Assembly (NCBI GenBank): GCA_018105865.1
Contig: CM030852.1
Span: 11,903,245 to 11,967,244 of the forward strand
Direction of reading: 5' to 3'
Source: Metaphire vulgaris
Taxonomy: Eukaryota; Annelida; Clitellata; Crassiclitellata; Megascolecidae
DNA: 64,000 bases
The translations under genes and the position numbers were made by a program. The number at the start of each line of letters is the position of its first letter. The first letter of the stretch is position 1. Of this stretch, positions 44,759 to 55,420 are shown piece by piece. The notes under the pieces are model-generated. The model made no database searches. It was not told the DNA's origin and was given only the letters and a program-made list of their open reading frames with translations.

Positions 44759-46332
44759 CTGAAACCATCAAAAGCTACACAATTTGTTGATTCTAAGCGA
44801 AACACTTAAAATTAGTAAAAACTAGAAAACAACTCCCTAAGACATTATAAATTAAAACAGGATAGCAAAAACAGGCTTATTGCATTCGAATCTAGGACTT
44901 TTCATCTTAGAACTTTTCATCTCAGGACTGTTCATCGCGAACTATTCATATCAAGGACTACTCATCTCAGGAACATTCACCAGGATGACTATTCATCTCC
45001 GGACTATTCATCTCAGGACTATTCATCTCGGGCGAAGTTATAAATATAAGAAAAGTGATTGTACTGTATACGCGTCTGCGTATGTAAAATACGTGTGCTC
45101 TAATAAAAATAATAATAATAATAATAATGATAATAATAATAATAATAATAATGAATAATGTGATTTTAAAGTGGTTTAACAGATGTAAAACCACTTTACC
45201 TAAAAACCATATTGAGCGAGTGTGTTAACAGATGTATTTTTATGACTGGCAATTTAAATAACTGACCAACCTGCAGTCTAACCCACGATAATCGTTGTCG
45301 CGGCAACAGCTTTTTCGTAATCATGACAACCATCGCCATGGTATCATAAGAATATTCATTTGAACCCCGACAGTTGACAGGGGAACAGTTTTAATTCTAA
45401 AAGTCTCATGTTGTTTTGTCATTGATATCAATGTAAAAAATATGCGACTTATTTTCTAAAAGTCACGTAGACTGAATTTGCATCAAAATATTGATTTGGC
45501 ATTGCATATATAGCCTACTAGCAATGTAACCTTCTAGGCAATATTTGAGTTTGTGTCATACTTTTCATTGGCTATGCAATATATTTAAAAACCCTAAAAA
45601 CCATCTGCATGAATACGAGACAGTGAGTAATTATTTGCTAAGACAGTCTATGCATTCATTCAGGCAATCGCACCACGTAGAAAGGCAGGCTACTCACTGG
45701 AAATCTCAATATTGATTTGCTGCGTCTGGGTGTTGTTGACCAACTTCTCTGCCTTGTATTCGACTTCGCATTTATCGTCGTCGCATTGATTTTTACACCG
45801 GCCGCGAATGGCTTAATCGCAGCGAGATCCAGCGATCTCAGCTTAGTCTCGACAGCGTCTTGACACGCCTCACTCGTTTCAGAGGCCTTGATCGGTCGAA
45901 CGATCTTGACTTGCGCACAGGGAACGTTGTCCTCAGCTACGTATGGTCGAACTGCTGCCACTGGCGATTTTGTTGTCTTTATAACAGACTCGTCTCCTGA
46001 AAAAGTCATAATCTGTTATTTGTATTCGATTTTCTAGACTTCACATTCAATTAAAAATAATTGTTTGCCGATTATCTACTAGGCCTATCAATATTGATAT
46101 CGAAAAGGTATATGTTACATCCTTAAGATGATAATCATGCAGAAAATAAAATTATGAATACCAAAAAATCGGATAGAAACTTAGCATGATTTACTTAGCA
46201 TAATTTAAAGTGGATTAGGAGGCATTACTGCCTGTTTTGAAAGCCACTAGAGGCACTAACGGGGCTTGAACCCGCTCCGTCAGCCTGACGCTCCAGCACC
46301 TGATCTTCCGCCCCACAAGGAGAAGAAGATGC

Positions 46333-46398
<66 letters not shown>

Positions 46399-47944
46399 AG
46401 AACGACAAGATTAACGTGACATAATGTCTAACGACTGCAAGGGCACGTAACAATAACAATATTAAACAGTAATGAATTGAAATGAAATTGCCTATATGAG
46501 TACATTACACTGTGTTGACTGCTGGATTAATCTTACGCTACACTGGATATTGTTAACTGCTGTATAACCTAGTCAGCTCAATCGAATGAAGCATCAAGTA
46601 TAAATACAAACGCTATTCCAAATGAATGACATATGAAAATAAGATATAAAATATAAAGTGGCATTGATTCAATAAACTGTAGGCCTAAAGCTCTGGCTTT
46701 CCGCAACTATCAAAATTGTAAGCATTTTAAAAACAAAATAGCAAAGTACAGCGGTATTGATAATTGGAATACCAAAGATAAGTAGACAAGTAAAATCTCG
46801 TGAATTTCTAAAGCGCTTTAGAAAGCAGATTCAGCATTCGCTGCTTATTCATAGGCACCCGATCTACTGTTGAAATGGAAATAACCGACGTTTAGATGAT
46901 ATATGATACCTACAGTGGCGACGCCAGACGTTTGAGAGTGGGGGAGGGAGTTATGAGTTACTACGTCTTCTAGGTGTTCTTTTGGATGAGTCACTTTCGT
47001 TTGTCAGTCACTTAAACAATGTGATTCACACCTGTTACTATCAGCTACGCAGGGTCCGGGAGATTCGCCGCTACCTGCCATTACCGGACGTGATTAAACT
47101 GGTTCGATCCCTCATTCTATCACGAGTGGATTATTGTAACAGTATCTTACTCGGACTTCCTGTCAGCCAGCTAAACCGTCTTCAGATGGTGCTAAATGTT
47201 TCAGCACGTCTGATCTTCGGCGCTAGGTGGAATGAGCATGTGACACCGCTATTACGAGACAAACTTCACTGGCTCCGGATTCCGGAGCGTATAGCCTTTA
47301 AACGTTGCTGGTTTACATTTAGGACGTTAAATGACCCTTTCTGCCCCGAGTACTTAACGGCTCTGGTCTGTAAGCCCAAGTCGTCTGATCGGCGCTCGCA
47401 GCTTCGATCAAGCAGCCGTTCTCAATTGGTGGTTCCACCCCCGTCTATGACAGCAAAATTTGGGGATCGGTCTGTTTCGAGGGGCAACCCTTTGCTTTGG
47501 AACTCCCTGCCGGCGGACGTGACTAGGGTGACATCTCCTGAACTGTTCACTAGGAACCTTAAAACACATTTATTTAACATCTCCTATTAGGGACATTTGT
47601 AAAGCGCTCTTGACTTTAGCCTTCGCTATGCGTATTGCGCTATATGAAATTGTCAGAATTAATAATAATAATATGGCAAGCACGTTGAGGTGGTCTGGGG
47701 CAGAGCTCCCAGTGGGGGTTCAGGGGCTATGCCCCTGGTCAGAAGCTGAACAACTTTTACTTTTACGACTTTAGAATTCGTTAGAATTACTATTCCACAC
47801 GTAATGAGTGCATTAAATAGCTTTTAAACAATATTTTTATATATCCAATAAAATTTCTTTCAAATAGCACCATGGACGGCCATGACGGGTCTCAATCCGT
47901 CTGACGCACGACTGAATGTTATATAGATATATTTTGAGAACTTG

Positions 47945-47994
<50 letters not shown>

Positions 47995-49130
47995 AACGCT
48001 TGATAATTAGACTAGCAGAGCCAATCCTCAACCATCCCCCTACCCCCTCACAAGAATTTCTCTGCAATTTTGCACGAATCTCACGGGTGGCCCTGATGGC
48101 AAGCGGGGGTGTTCAAACCCCTCCTCCAAACCTCCCCCGTGGCCTCGCCATTGGAAACCTATCTACAGTTGATGTAACCGATCAACTTGCCTTCATAAAG
48201 TCCTCTTCCGTTGATGAGCCTCAAAAGATATGAAAACTTTTCGTCGAAATTCTTTTCGTCCGAAAAGTCAGTGACAAGAAGACTGCCAATGATGAGACCG
48301 AGCCATCCATCCGGAATGTACTTTCTCTCCATTCGAATCGGAACGATTGGTTTGCGAAGGCGAAAAGCGAATTCAGCCTCTTTGAAATGCACACAACGAT
48401 TGCTCTGTTTAGAAATGTATGAAGGGGGGCCAAAACTCGTGGGATATCCGAGGACAGGTATACTACACCAATGTTTCCATTCTAAGAATTTCCTCCACCG
48501 CCTATGCACCCCATGCAGGGCCACCTTAACCATTAGGCAGTTTAGGCACTGCAAAAATTTTGTAGGGGCGAAATAAAACGGGGATGAAAATTTTTTAATG
48601 AGCGAATAACGTTTTTCTGCTTATCAGGTTATTTCGGGGAGCCGACAAGCGTTTTTTTGCTCGTCAGACTTTTTCCGTATGTGATGTGAATGGGCGAAAA
48701 TTTCCGAAAATGAAAATCTGCCTAGGGCGCCCAAAATTCCAAACATGGCCCTGACCCCATGTACTTGCGGCATTGCTTGGAGACAAAGGCATTATTTTTA
48801 GTGATAGAGTAGCCGACAAATGAAATGAAGTGATTGAAGAGACTGAGCAGCTACTACTACAGTATAAGCGTTTTAAAAGCAACATAACCACTACAGGATT
48901 TCAAATTGAGCTGCCCTAAGGACCTTTGGTTTATGGTTGCAGTATAAAATATTTATAATTAGTGAGTATTATAAATTAACGAAGCATGCCATAAAATTAT
49001 ACACTGCGAAGCCTATTGTCATATGCAATGTTCTTTAGGAGCAAATATTTTCGTTACGCAACATTATTCAATCGTTGATATAAAATCCTATGCGGCGATC
49101 ATATTAGAAGCCGATACGGTCACGTTTGGT

Positions 49131-49185
<55 letters not shown>

Positions 49186-49425
49186 CAAATGTCTCAAAAA
49201 TCAAATGGAAAGAGACAGCAAACGATACGGCGTGAGCTTATAGCCTGATGGTAGGGCCTACCTTTTTATGCAGTTGAAACTGTCTTTGTATTTTTGCGAC
49301 ATGCACAGTATGACGACGGCCGCATTTTGAACTGCTTCAGCCATTCCGTCTGTAACTGATTCGCCTAATAATGTATATATATACCAATTGAAGGCTGAAC
49401 CTAAGAAGTCATTACTACAATTCAG

Positions 49426-49475
<50 letters not shown>

Positions 49476-50191
49476 TTACTACTACTACTATTATTAAAAT
49501 TATTATTTATTAATAAATTATGTATATTACTACTTTCACTGCTACTACTACTACTACTCATTACTAACTGCAACTACTACTTGCTAAAACGGGATATTAC
49601 AACTAATTTTACTAATCTATTACTACTTTTACTACTACTACTACTACTACTACTAAAAACTACATGACTTTTCACAAATAATACTAGGGTAACTAGGCCT
49701 TATTTACTATTACACAGTACTACTGCAAATAATAATAAAATTCAGTATTATTATTAAACTTGGTAAATATGGTCGATAATAGTGATAGTTATAACGATGA
49801 CATAATAATAATAATAATGTACTATTATAATACCGGTTTTAATATGCTCAAGTGTACGAGCATCAATTGATGGCACTTCAAATTCATCCGATAAAGATCA
49901 AGACATACAGTGGAGGAAAAGCCATGCGTATTCTTTATAAGACTACCCGATAGGTGCTGCTTCTAAATTCGTATCTCTTAAATTAAGTTGATATTAAAAT
50001 TCAAACAACACTAAATTTGTAAACTGTCATTTTAAATATTAGCCTGTATATATCGTGTTTTACTCATATTTTCCACATCAATCCACACGCGATATCCAGA
50101 ATCCCGGAAGCTGTCTCGTATCCTGTAGACGATATCTTTGGAATCCCATTGATAGCTGAGGAACACATGTTCGCCAGTAATTGACATGATA
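43917..50191 (-). CDS. TIR-domain gene with NHL-like propeller terminal exon, five coding exons
   Basis: Exons (minus strand): 50191-50064, 49364-49262, 48402-48191, 45996-45698, 44758-43917. The first three join in phase (1, 2, 1) to give a TIR domain: HVFLSYQWDSKDIVYRIRDS, YRVWIDVENM, MAEAVQNAAVVILCMSQKYK, CVHFKEAEFAFRLRKPIVPI and PDGWLGLIIGSLLVTDFS. TIR domains either scaffold signalling or cleave NAD+. The Glu in KEAEFAF falls, by eye, at the position of the catalytic Glu of SARM1. The last exon folds as an NHL-like beta-propeller. ATG at 50185-50187 follows an acceptor, so a 5' UTR exon is likely. Exons 4 and 5 contain three one-base breaks, so this is a working gene with assembly errors or one in early decay. 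Confidence 0.82.
44886..45035. repeat. 15-bp minisatellite
   Basis: About ten imperfect copies of a CATCTCAGGACTATT-type unit inside an intron of the TIR gene. Confidence 0.9.
45108..45205 (-). mobile_element. Hairpin-tail copy with (AAT)n
   Basis: Minus strand: AAAGTGGTTTTACATCTG, then TTAAACCACTTTAAAATC and ACATTATTCATTATT. The inner stem is replaced but the outer stem is kept. Confidence 0.65.
45698..45996 (-). CDS. TIR gene exon 4 (linker), one frame break
   Basis: Acceptor TTTTTCAG. Starts in phase 1 with DESVIKTTKSPVAAVRPYVA and ends, in a different frame, CDDDKCEVEYKAEKLVNNTQ and INIEIS. The frame changes at a run of five A (45790-45794 on the + strand). One more base there would make the exit phase 1, as exon 5 needs. 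No known domain. Confidence 0.65.
46200..46320 (-). mobile_element. SINE with tRNA-like head and hairpin tail
   Basis: The minus strand carries GCGGGTTCAAGCCCC (a B box) at 46261-46275, followed by AGTGGCTTTCAAAACAGGC and GCCTCCTAATCCACTTTAAA, the hairpin tail shared with the CR1-like LINE at 33830-35455. Confidence 0.6.
46332..46397. repeat. (ATT)n microsatellite
   Basis: About 22 ATT units. Confidence 0.97.
46784..46870. repeat. TCTCGTGAATTT... dispersed repeat, copy 4
   Basis: AAAATCTCGTGAATTTCTAA, AGCGCTTTAGAAAGC and GCTGCTTATTCATAGGC match the copies at 21780 and 25654. Confidence 0.65.
46970..47675 (+). mobile_element. L2/CR1-like LINE 3' end with long open frame
   Basis: A 202-codon open frame encodes RRYLPLPDVIKLVRSLILSR, VDYCNSILLGLPVSQLNRLQ, LHWLRIPERIAFKRC and LLWNSLPADVT, the C-terminal region after the RT. 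It ends at 47590, then TGTAAAGCGCTCTTGACTTT..GAAATTGTCAG and an AAT tail. Little decay, so relatively young. Confidence 0.9.
47945..47992. repeat. (TA)n microsatellite
   Basis: About 23 TA units. Confidence 0.97.
48191..48402 (-). CDS. TIR gene exon 3 (catalytic Glu region)
   Basis: Encodes NRCVHFKEAEFAFRLRKPIV, MERKYIPDGWLGLIIGSLLV and LLRLINGRGLYE. Its donor is GAAG|GCAAGT, a GC-AG type site, leaving phase 1. Reading through would stop soon after (GYINCR). A hAT MITE lies about 110 bp upstream in the intron. Confidence 0.9.
48516..48753. mobile_element. hAT MITE, TSD ACCCCATG
   Basis: Ends CAGGGCCACC and CATGGCCCTG. Exact duplication ACCCCATG at 48508-48515 and 48754-48761. Two copies of the shared internal motif. 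Lies in TIR gene intron 2. Confidence 0.93.
49136..49182. repeat. (AT)n microsatellite
   Basis: About 23 AT units in the TIR gene intron, 80 bp from exon 2. Confidence 0.97.
49262..49364 (-). CDS. TIR gene exon 2
   Basis: Encodes ESVTDGMAEAVQNAAVVILC then MSQKYKDSFNCIK. Phase 1 in, phase 2 out at AAAAG|GTAGGC. Confidence 0.9.
49428..49660. repeat. (ACT)n microsatellite, interrupted
   Basis: Runs of ACT with AT-rich interruptions in TIR gene intron 1. Confidence 0.95.
50064..50191 (-). CDS. TIR gene exon 1 (start, box 1 of TIR)
   Basis: Acceptor CTTTCCAG, then ATG at 50187. Encodes MSITGEHVFLSYQWDSKDIV and RDSGYRVWIDVENM. Ends in phase 1 at ATGA|GTAAAA. Confidence 0.9.
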
Positions 50192-50814
50192 CTGGAAAGT
50201 AGATTTGACAGAGAATCCTACAAATTGGAAAACTACAAGAATGTTTCAATCAATCAACTTCCATGCTGGTATTGAATTCCTGAACCCGAGGCCACATACT
50301 GAGAAAAACATTGGCAATGACTGTACGAAAATGAGGAACAACAAATGAATGTCTTGCCGAATATCTAGTGGAGTGACTAGTTGTCGCGGGATGAGCCGTA
50401 TATTACAGTATCTCATCTTAGCCACTGAGTTGAATAACTGCTGACCAACGCAAACTGTTTTAAAACAGAAGTTTCAAAACTAATACTTGCGTCCCAGAGT
50501 TTCAGTGGGTATACATATGTCTTTCCGGCCTTTTTGTTTAAAAATTGTACTTAAATATCGGTGCCAAATAATTATTAGTTATTAAATTGATCTTGGTCAA
50601 AGCGTCCATCTTAATAATATTCGAACAGATTGTATGTTTATTTGCATAAATATTTATCTGCATAGGTATGCGATTTAGACAATTAGAATCGTGCACAGCG
50701 CAATAGTTAGAATGCACCACGATCCACTGTAGGATAACCAGCTTGTTTCTCTATACTAGATATTCTTCCTAATTTACGACATACCTGATACCTGAGGGGT
50801 CAAACAATCGAGTA

Positions 50815-51000
50815 CAGTGGATCCCACTTAATCGCATACCGCTTAATTGCATAACCCGCGTAATCGCATAGCAACATAAAAACCCGAACCAGTGTTTTGT
50901 GCGTACAATTAATTATCAGACGTCCCGGCTATTCGCACAGCCCAGTTAATCGCATAAGCAAGGCTTGCTCGGTACCTATGCAATTAAGCGGGCTTCACTG
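50815..51000. mobile_element. pogo/Tigger-like MITE, TA target
   Basis: Ends CAGTGGATCCCACTTAATCG and CAATTAAGCGGGCTTCACTG, with TA on both sides (50813-50814, 51001-51002). Typical of pogo-type mariner elements. Confidence 0.85.
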
Positions 51001-51334
51001 TATTGCTTTGAGTAAGCCTAAAGTAGAGATAGCAAGTACTCCATTTGCATAGCTTTTACTATAGTTCTACTCATTAGGCCTATAGATCAAATTATTGCAG
51101 CGCTCATAGTAATTAAATTAAATACCAAGCTATCCGCCGTCAGACTTCTCTCCACTCACACACGCTTACTGCGCATGATCGAATTGACTGTATAAGACCG
51201 ACGTCTCTCTATATCGCTCGTTTACCAAACAGCCAAAGCCACTGCTTTGTTAAATGGACCGATCCTGTTCTTTCAACGTGATTCTACATGTTTAAGGCGT
51301 CTACGGCAAACAGAGATTTTACTTTGTCTACAAT

Positions 51335-51643
51335 CATTGGCGTAGCCACGGGGGGGGATGCGAGAGACCGGACCTCTAATCTGTCTGGCAATGGTGGGGC
51401 GATTAGCGCAAAATCATTGATAATTTGTTTGTCGGTGGGTTGGTAGCATGATCGAAGAGAGCACGTGAATATGTGAAGAACTCCTTAACCCCTTAACCGT
51501 GTAGTTAACTGTAACTCAATGTAAAATGGACGGATATATCCGGGATCCTCAGTTAAGGGGTTAACGACTTCCTTGTGCTCGTCGGAGACTTTTTTACCCG
51601 AAAATGCCCATGTGCCCCACTGTTACGGCTGGCTACGACACTG
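51335..51643. mobile_element. hAT MITE with nested piggyBac-like MITE
   Basis: Ends CATTGGCGTAGCCA and TGGCTACGACACTG. Flanks TCTACAAT and TCTCCAAT are an 8-bp duplication with one difference. The 72-bp TTAA element lies inside at 51489-51560. Confidence 0.85.
51489..51560. mobile_element. 72-bp piggyBac-like MITE, second copy
   Basis: CCCCTTAACCG at the left and TCAGTTAAGGGG at the right, between TTAA at 51485-51488 and 51561-51564. Same size as 6227-6298. Confidence 0.8.
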
Positions 51644-51659
51644 TCTCCAATAGCAGCAA

Positions 51660-51771
51660 TAGCAGTAACAATAATAGTGGTAGGAGTATGAGTAGGAGTA
51701 GGAGTAATACTATTACCACTACTTCTACTACAGTGTACTACTACTCCTACAGTTACTACTACTCCTACAGT

Positions 51772-51818
<47 letters not shown>

Positions 51819-51968
51819 TTTACTACTGCTACTGCCCCACTGTTACTACTGCTACTACTACTACTACTACTAACTACTGCTACTGCTGCTACTACTACTA
51901 CTACTACTACTACTTCACTACTACTACTTCTCCTGCACTTACAACTACTACTACTACTACTACTACTG

Positions 51969-52019
<51 letters not shown>

Positions 52020-52045
52020 ATAATAATAATAATAATAATAATAAC
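51660..52045. repeat. Long (ACT)n-rich microsatellite
   Basis: Nearly 400 bp of ACT/TAC units with interruptions, ending in (AAT)n. Open frames through it (poly-Tyr, poly-Ser) are artefacts. Confidence 0.97.
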
Positions 52046-52319
52046 AGGTTTAAAATTTGTTTTTGGTAGGATCATTCCTATATTGAAAATCACTTTCACT
52101 CTTGTAGTCATTTATTCCAGCGTCCGATAATCCAGCGAGTCCGCTTTTAAATGTAATTTGAATTCAAGAATTTTACGTCTGATATAAAATTCAGCAATAT
52201 TCTGGCCGCAGCATAGTACCGACTTTGTATGTTCTAATTCTCTTGTGATGTTTCTGTTTTTGTCGTTGCAGTTTGCAAGGATTTCACCTCATTACGATCT
52301 TGGATGCTTCGCCTCTTCC

Positions 52320-52386
52320 ACTAATAATGTGATTCAACGTGGCTTAGGACGCTAAATAAGCCTGTGTGAAAACCACTTCCAGATTC
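52320..52386 (-). mobile_element. Hairpin-tail copy
   Basis: Minus strand: GTGGTTTTCACACAGGCTTA, TTTAGCGTCCTAAGCCACG and ATCACATTATTAG. Same tail as the LINE at 33830-35455. Confidence 0.7.
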
Positions 52387-52508
52387 GACTCTGTCCACTA
52401 GATGTGCAGCTTCGTTAATGTCGTTGTTGCTAACATTTATCATCACTAATGTGACTGTAAAATCACTCTCATAGGCTGCGACAAGATGTTTTTATTTTTT
52501 TAGCAACA

Positions 52509-52754
52509 GACGCTATATTCAGATGGTAATCAAGTCTAATTAAAAGACAGAGAAAAGCTTCCCAGTGCGGGAGACATTCACATTAATAATTAATCAACGG
52601 TCTTTAAAATATGGGCGATTGGCTAAAAGTAATTAGAACTTATTGCAAGTTTTCGCAGCAAACAGATGTGTGCCTTTCTTGCTCAAAGTCTTTTTTCCAC
52701 TGGCGAATTCGATTCGAGCCTTTTGCGATAACGCATTTTATCTACTGCAGTCGT
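52509..52754 (-). repeat. Segmental duplication, 3' flank of nucleotidyltransferase copy 2
   Basis: Nearly identical to 62064-62335, starting at CATATTCAGATGG/TATATTCAGATGG and running into the coding end. Marks the breakpoint of the block shared by copies 2 and 3; probably the 3' UTR. Confidence 0.9.
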
Positions 52755-54836
52755 TTAATCATTACGATTCCTACTAAAAACCAGGTCAGACTCGAAACTG
52801 ATACGTGAGGCGGCATAAAGGAAAGAGGCTGAGAACTTTAGCAAATGTGTCTCAGAGAACATAGGATCGAGTGTTAAGTCTTCCATTAGTGTAAGCTCCA
52901 GAGGATTGTCGATGTGAACGCCAAGTCTTCGCTGACATCGATGTTTGATGTAATACAGAAACTCTTCGGTACACAATCTTAAAACAACGTTGCGTTCGTC
53001 TCCATGAACACGGAACTCTGTTCCAAAGCGATGTTCATGTGATATCTTTCGAAACAGATAAACGAATCCCAAAACCGTTTGAACGTGTTCGTCAAATATA
53101 GGAGACCATTCATTTGTGATTATGAGGGGAAACGCCAAGAAATCCGTAGTAGGATCTTTCAATAGCGTCTCATTGCAAATTCTACAATTCATCACCTCCA
53201 CAGACTGGTTCAGTGCGGCTTTGTAATCCATTAGGGTGGTGAATAGAAAGTTGGCTCTATAAGCAGCCGAAACGACGTAGAAAGGCGCCGGAAAATAGTC
53301 ATCGAAGTCTTTTGCAAACCTTGCTAAGATTATCTGAATTATGATAGATTGGCTGTCGTTTTGGACGTTTGATTTCATAACATTTTCAATACTCGAACAT
53401 AATGTGGGCTTCGAATTTTCTCCTCCCATCATATTTTCAACTAACGAAAACATCGTATTAGAGGACGAGACGGTTATATCAGTATTTCCCGAGAAATTAT
53501 ATGCCATCGCCTTTTCTAGGTAACCTAAGACGGCGATAGCAAGCTTCAATTCATCAATTTTCAATAAGCATTTATCTCGTGAAATCACCATTTTCCGATG
53601 TGAAACTATTCCTAAATAAAGATCTCTTATATTGGATGACAATTCTTCTGAACTGGTCAGATAATTCAAGACGAGTGTTTTCATATTAGGATCAAGAGGA
53701 TTAATTCCATTTTTAAAAATGAATATACGCATTAATAGAGCAAAGATGACCTTGGATGAAAACGATATCGAGATTTGATCTTCTGCTTTGGTCTTTGGTA
53801 TTTTCCTTAACAGCGATCGAACGCAATTTTCTCCTTGGTGAAGAAGAAATTCGATTTCTTTACTAAAATCAATGCCATCGCTCAAATAATCGATCATGTT
53901 ATTAGAAGGAATGAAATAGTTCGGACATCGTCGATCGATTAGCCATTCAACCATTGTAGCGATCAACTCGACAACAGAAGTCTCTAGATTCACTTCTTCC
54001 CAGAATTCGCGGGGTTTTTCTTCACACATCCAAAGCATCAACGTTTTGAAGAAGTAAGTACAAAGAATGGTCGAATCTTCTCCACCACAACTCTTCACTA
54101 CTTCGCTTTTGGCCAATCTGAGAAGATGATAAATCTGCATTTGAACATCTGTCCAGCTGTGAATCAATATGAGTTCCGCCTGTGAAAATGAAAATCGCCA
54201 TTGTGTAGCGTCGTTCGGATTGCTCTGATGAGGTTTTGCAACAAAATGACAACCGCCGTTAACGACTTTATCGATATCACTCTTCGATGGCCAATGGTTA
54301 TCTCTCTTTCTTTTCACCCACTCTGCGGCCTCTGGGGGCCAATAAGGACAGTGAATGGCTTCAACCTCGTCTATCTTAAAGTGTGTCATATGCTTCAACG
54401 AAGAGTCATATTGCGAAAGATTCTCGAAAAGTTGTGTTGCCTCTTTATCCACTAGAAAATTCAAAATTTTCGTTACTGCTGGACCGCGTACTTTTATCTC
54501 ATAAGTTTCATCGTCTGACTTTTTTTCTCGGTCTAGCAGTGATCTTCGAAAAAACTGCCTTCCATTTTTGTTATCGTACGTAAGGTTTGCAAATCCCGCA
54601 TGAACATTGTTTGTGCATATCGTAAGAACTGTGGGTTTACGTCTAGAACAAGACGGGACTTTTTCTCCGGGCGGAATGGCAAGGAGATCGGTTGGCGAGA
54701 CAAGAATGTCAATATCGGTAAAATGTGAAATCATTAAACGAAGCGGTTGTTCAAAAAAACTTCCTGTTGGCAAATACCAGGTTAGGTCTTTTCTTTCTAA
54801 TAACCAACCCTGAAATCTTTTGCAGCCTTCATCCAT
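52755..54836 (-). CDS. Mab-21/cGAS-like nucleotidyltransferase, intact single-exon gene (copy 2)
   Basis: 693 residues, no introns. N-terminal nucleotidyltransferase fold: GSFFEQPLRLMISHFTDID (about 24-42) holds the GS loop and the D-I-D metal pair of active family members. Mab-21 core: IHCPYWPPEAAEWVKRKRDN, VNGGCHFVAKPHQSNP, TQWRFSFSQAELILIHSW, TYFFKTLMLWMCEEKPREFW (about 160-290). A further 350-residue helical C-terminal part (YRANFLFTTLMDYKAALNQ, RLCTEEFLYYIKHRCQRRLG) has no family I recognise. Proteins of this type include cGAS and cGAS-like receptors, which make cyclic dinucleotides on sensing foreign nucleic acid, and non-enzymatic Mab-21 proteins. I see no clear cGAS-type zinc ribbon, so the ligand and activity are unknown. 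ATG at 54836 is the first in a long open frame and aligns with the start of copy 1. Confidence 0.93.
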   Translation of the reverse strand: MDEGCKRFQGWLLERKDLTWYLPTGSFFEQPLRLMISHFTDIDILVSPTDLLAIPPGEKVPSCSRRKPTVLTICTNNVHAGFANLTYDNKNGRQFFRRSLLDREKKSDDETYEIKVRGPAVTKILNFLVDKEATQLFENLSQYDSSLKHMTHFKIDEVEAIHCPYWPPEAAEWVKRKRDNHWPSKSDIDKVVNGGCHFVAKPHQSNPNDATQWRFSFSQAELILIHSWTDVQMQIYHLLRLAKSEVVKSCGGEDSTILCTYFFKTLMLWMCEEKPREFWEEVNLETSVVELIATMVEWLIDRRCPNYFIPSNNMIDYLSDGIDFSKEIEFLLHQGENCVRSLLRKIPKTKAEDQISISFSSKVIFALLMRIFIFKNGINPLDPNMKTLVLNYLTSSEELSSNIRDLYLGIVSHRKMVISRDKCLLKIDELKLAIAVLGYLEKAMAYNFSGNTDITVSSSNTMFSLVENMMGGENSKPTLCSSIENVMKSNVQNDSQSIIIQIILARFAKDFDDYFPAPFYVVSAAYRANFLFTTLMDYKAALNQSVEVMNCRICNETLLKDPTTDFLAFPLIITNEWSPIFDEHVQTVLGFVYLFRKISHEHRFGTEFRVHGDERNVVLRLCTEEFLYYIKHRCQRRLGVHIDNPLELTLMEDLTLDPMFSETHLLKFSASFLYAASRISFESDLVFSRNRND

Positions 54837-55420
54837 CTAAAATTTTGTTTATTTCGATGCAGATCTATCAATACAAAATTTAAAGTTTTGTTTGACAAAT
54901 CTCACAATTGCTTTCTCTCTCTTTTCATTCTATTAAGTTTACTTGAATAAATCAAGGTAACTAAATACTTTAATGCAAACAATATAATCACAAAATTTTA
55001 ACACTGCTATAAATAACTGGAAAACTGATCTTATGTTGTTACCAAAAGTTTTTTCGAATATACCTTTAACAGTCAATTTCTTAATTTAATCTTTCGTTTT
55101 GGAATCTATTCTATATCCAGACCCGTCGAGAGGGGGGCAATGGGTTTGGCAAATGCCAAACGGGGTCCGGCTGGTCCGCAAAATGTTATCTCCTGCAATA
55201 ATTTTATTATTGTGAGCACGCCGGCGGCGGCTGTGAGACCCGTTGTAGGCAGACTTTCCGTCCTAAATATTTAACGACCTGAGAACTCTGACAAGAAAAG
55301 GCAGGTCATCACCACTTTTCACACATATTCTGCATTTTCTTGAAAACTTAAGAACTTTTTGAAGACAAACTGTCTAAAAAAGAATACAAACCTTCAAACG
55401 TTTTCGAGGCCCTTGACCAG
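54837..55420. other. Upstream region of copy 2, no gene
   Basis: AT-rich sequence to about 55120, presumably holding the promoter, though no clear TATA or other motif can be assigned. From 55125 a MITE-like remnant (GTCGAGAGGGGGGCAA, CTGACAAGAAAAGGCAGGTC). Confidence 0.4.

Noticed and set aside
44886..45035. CRISPR-like regular repeats
   Set aside because: A 15-bp direct tandem minisatellite without spacers, in an animal intron.
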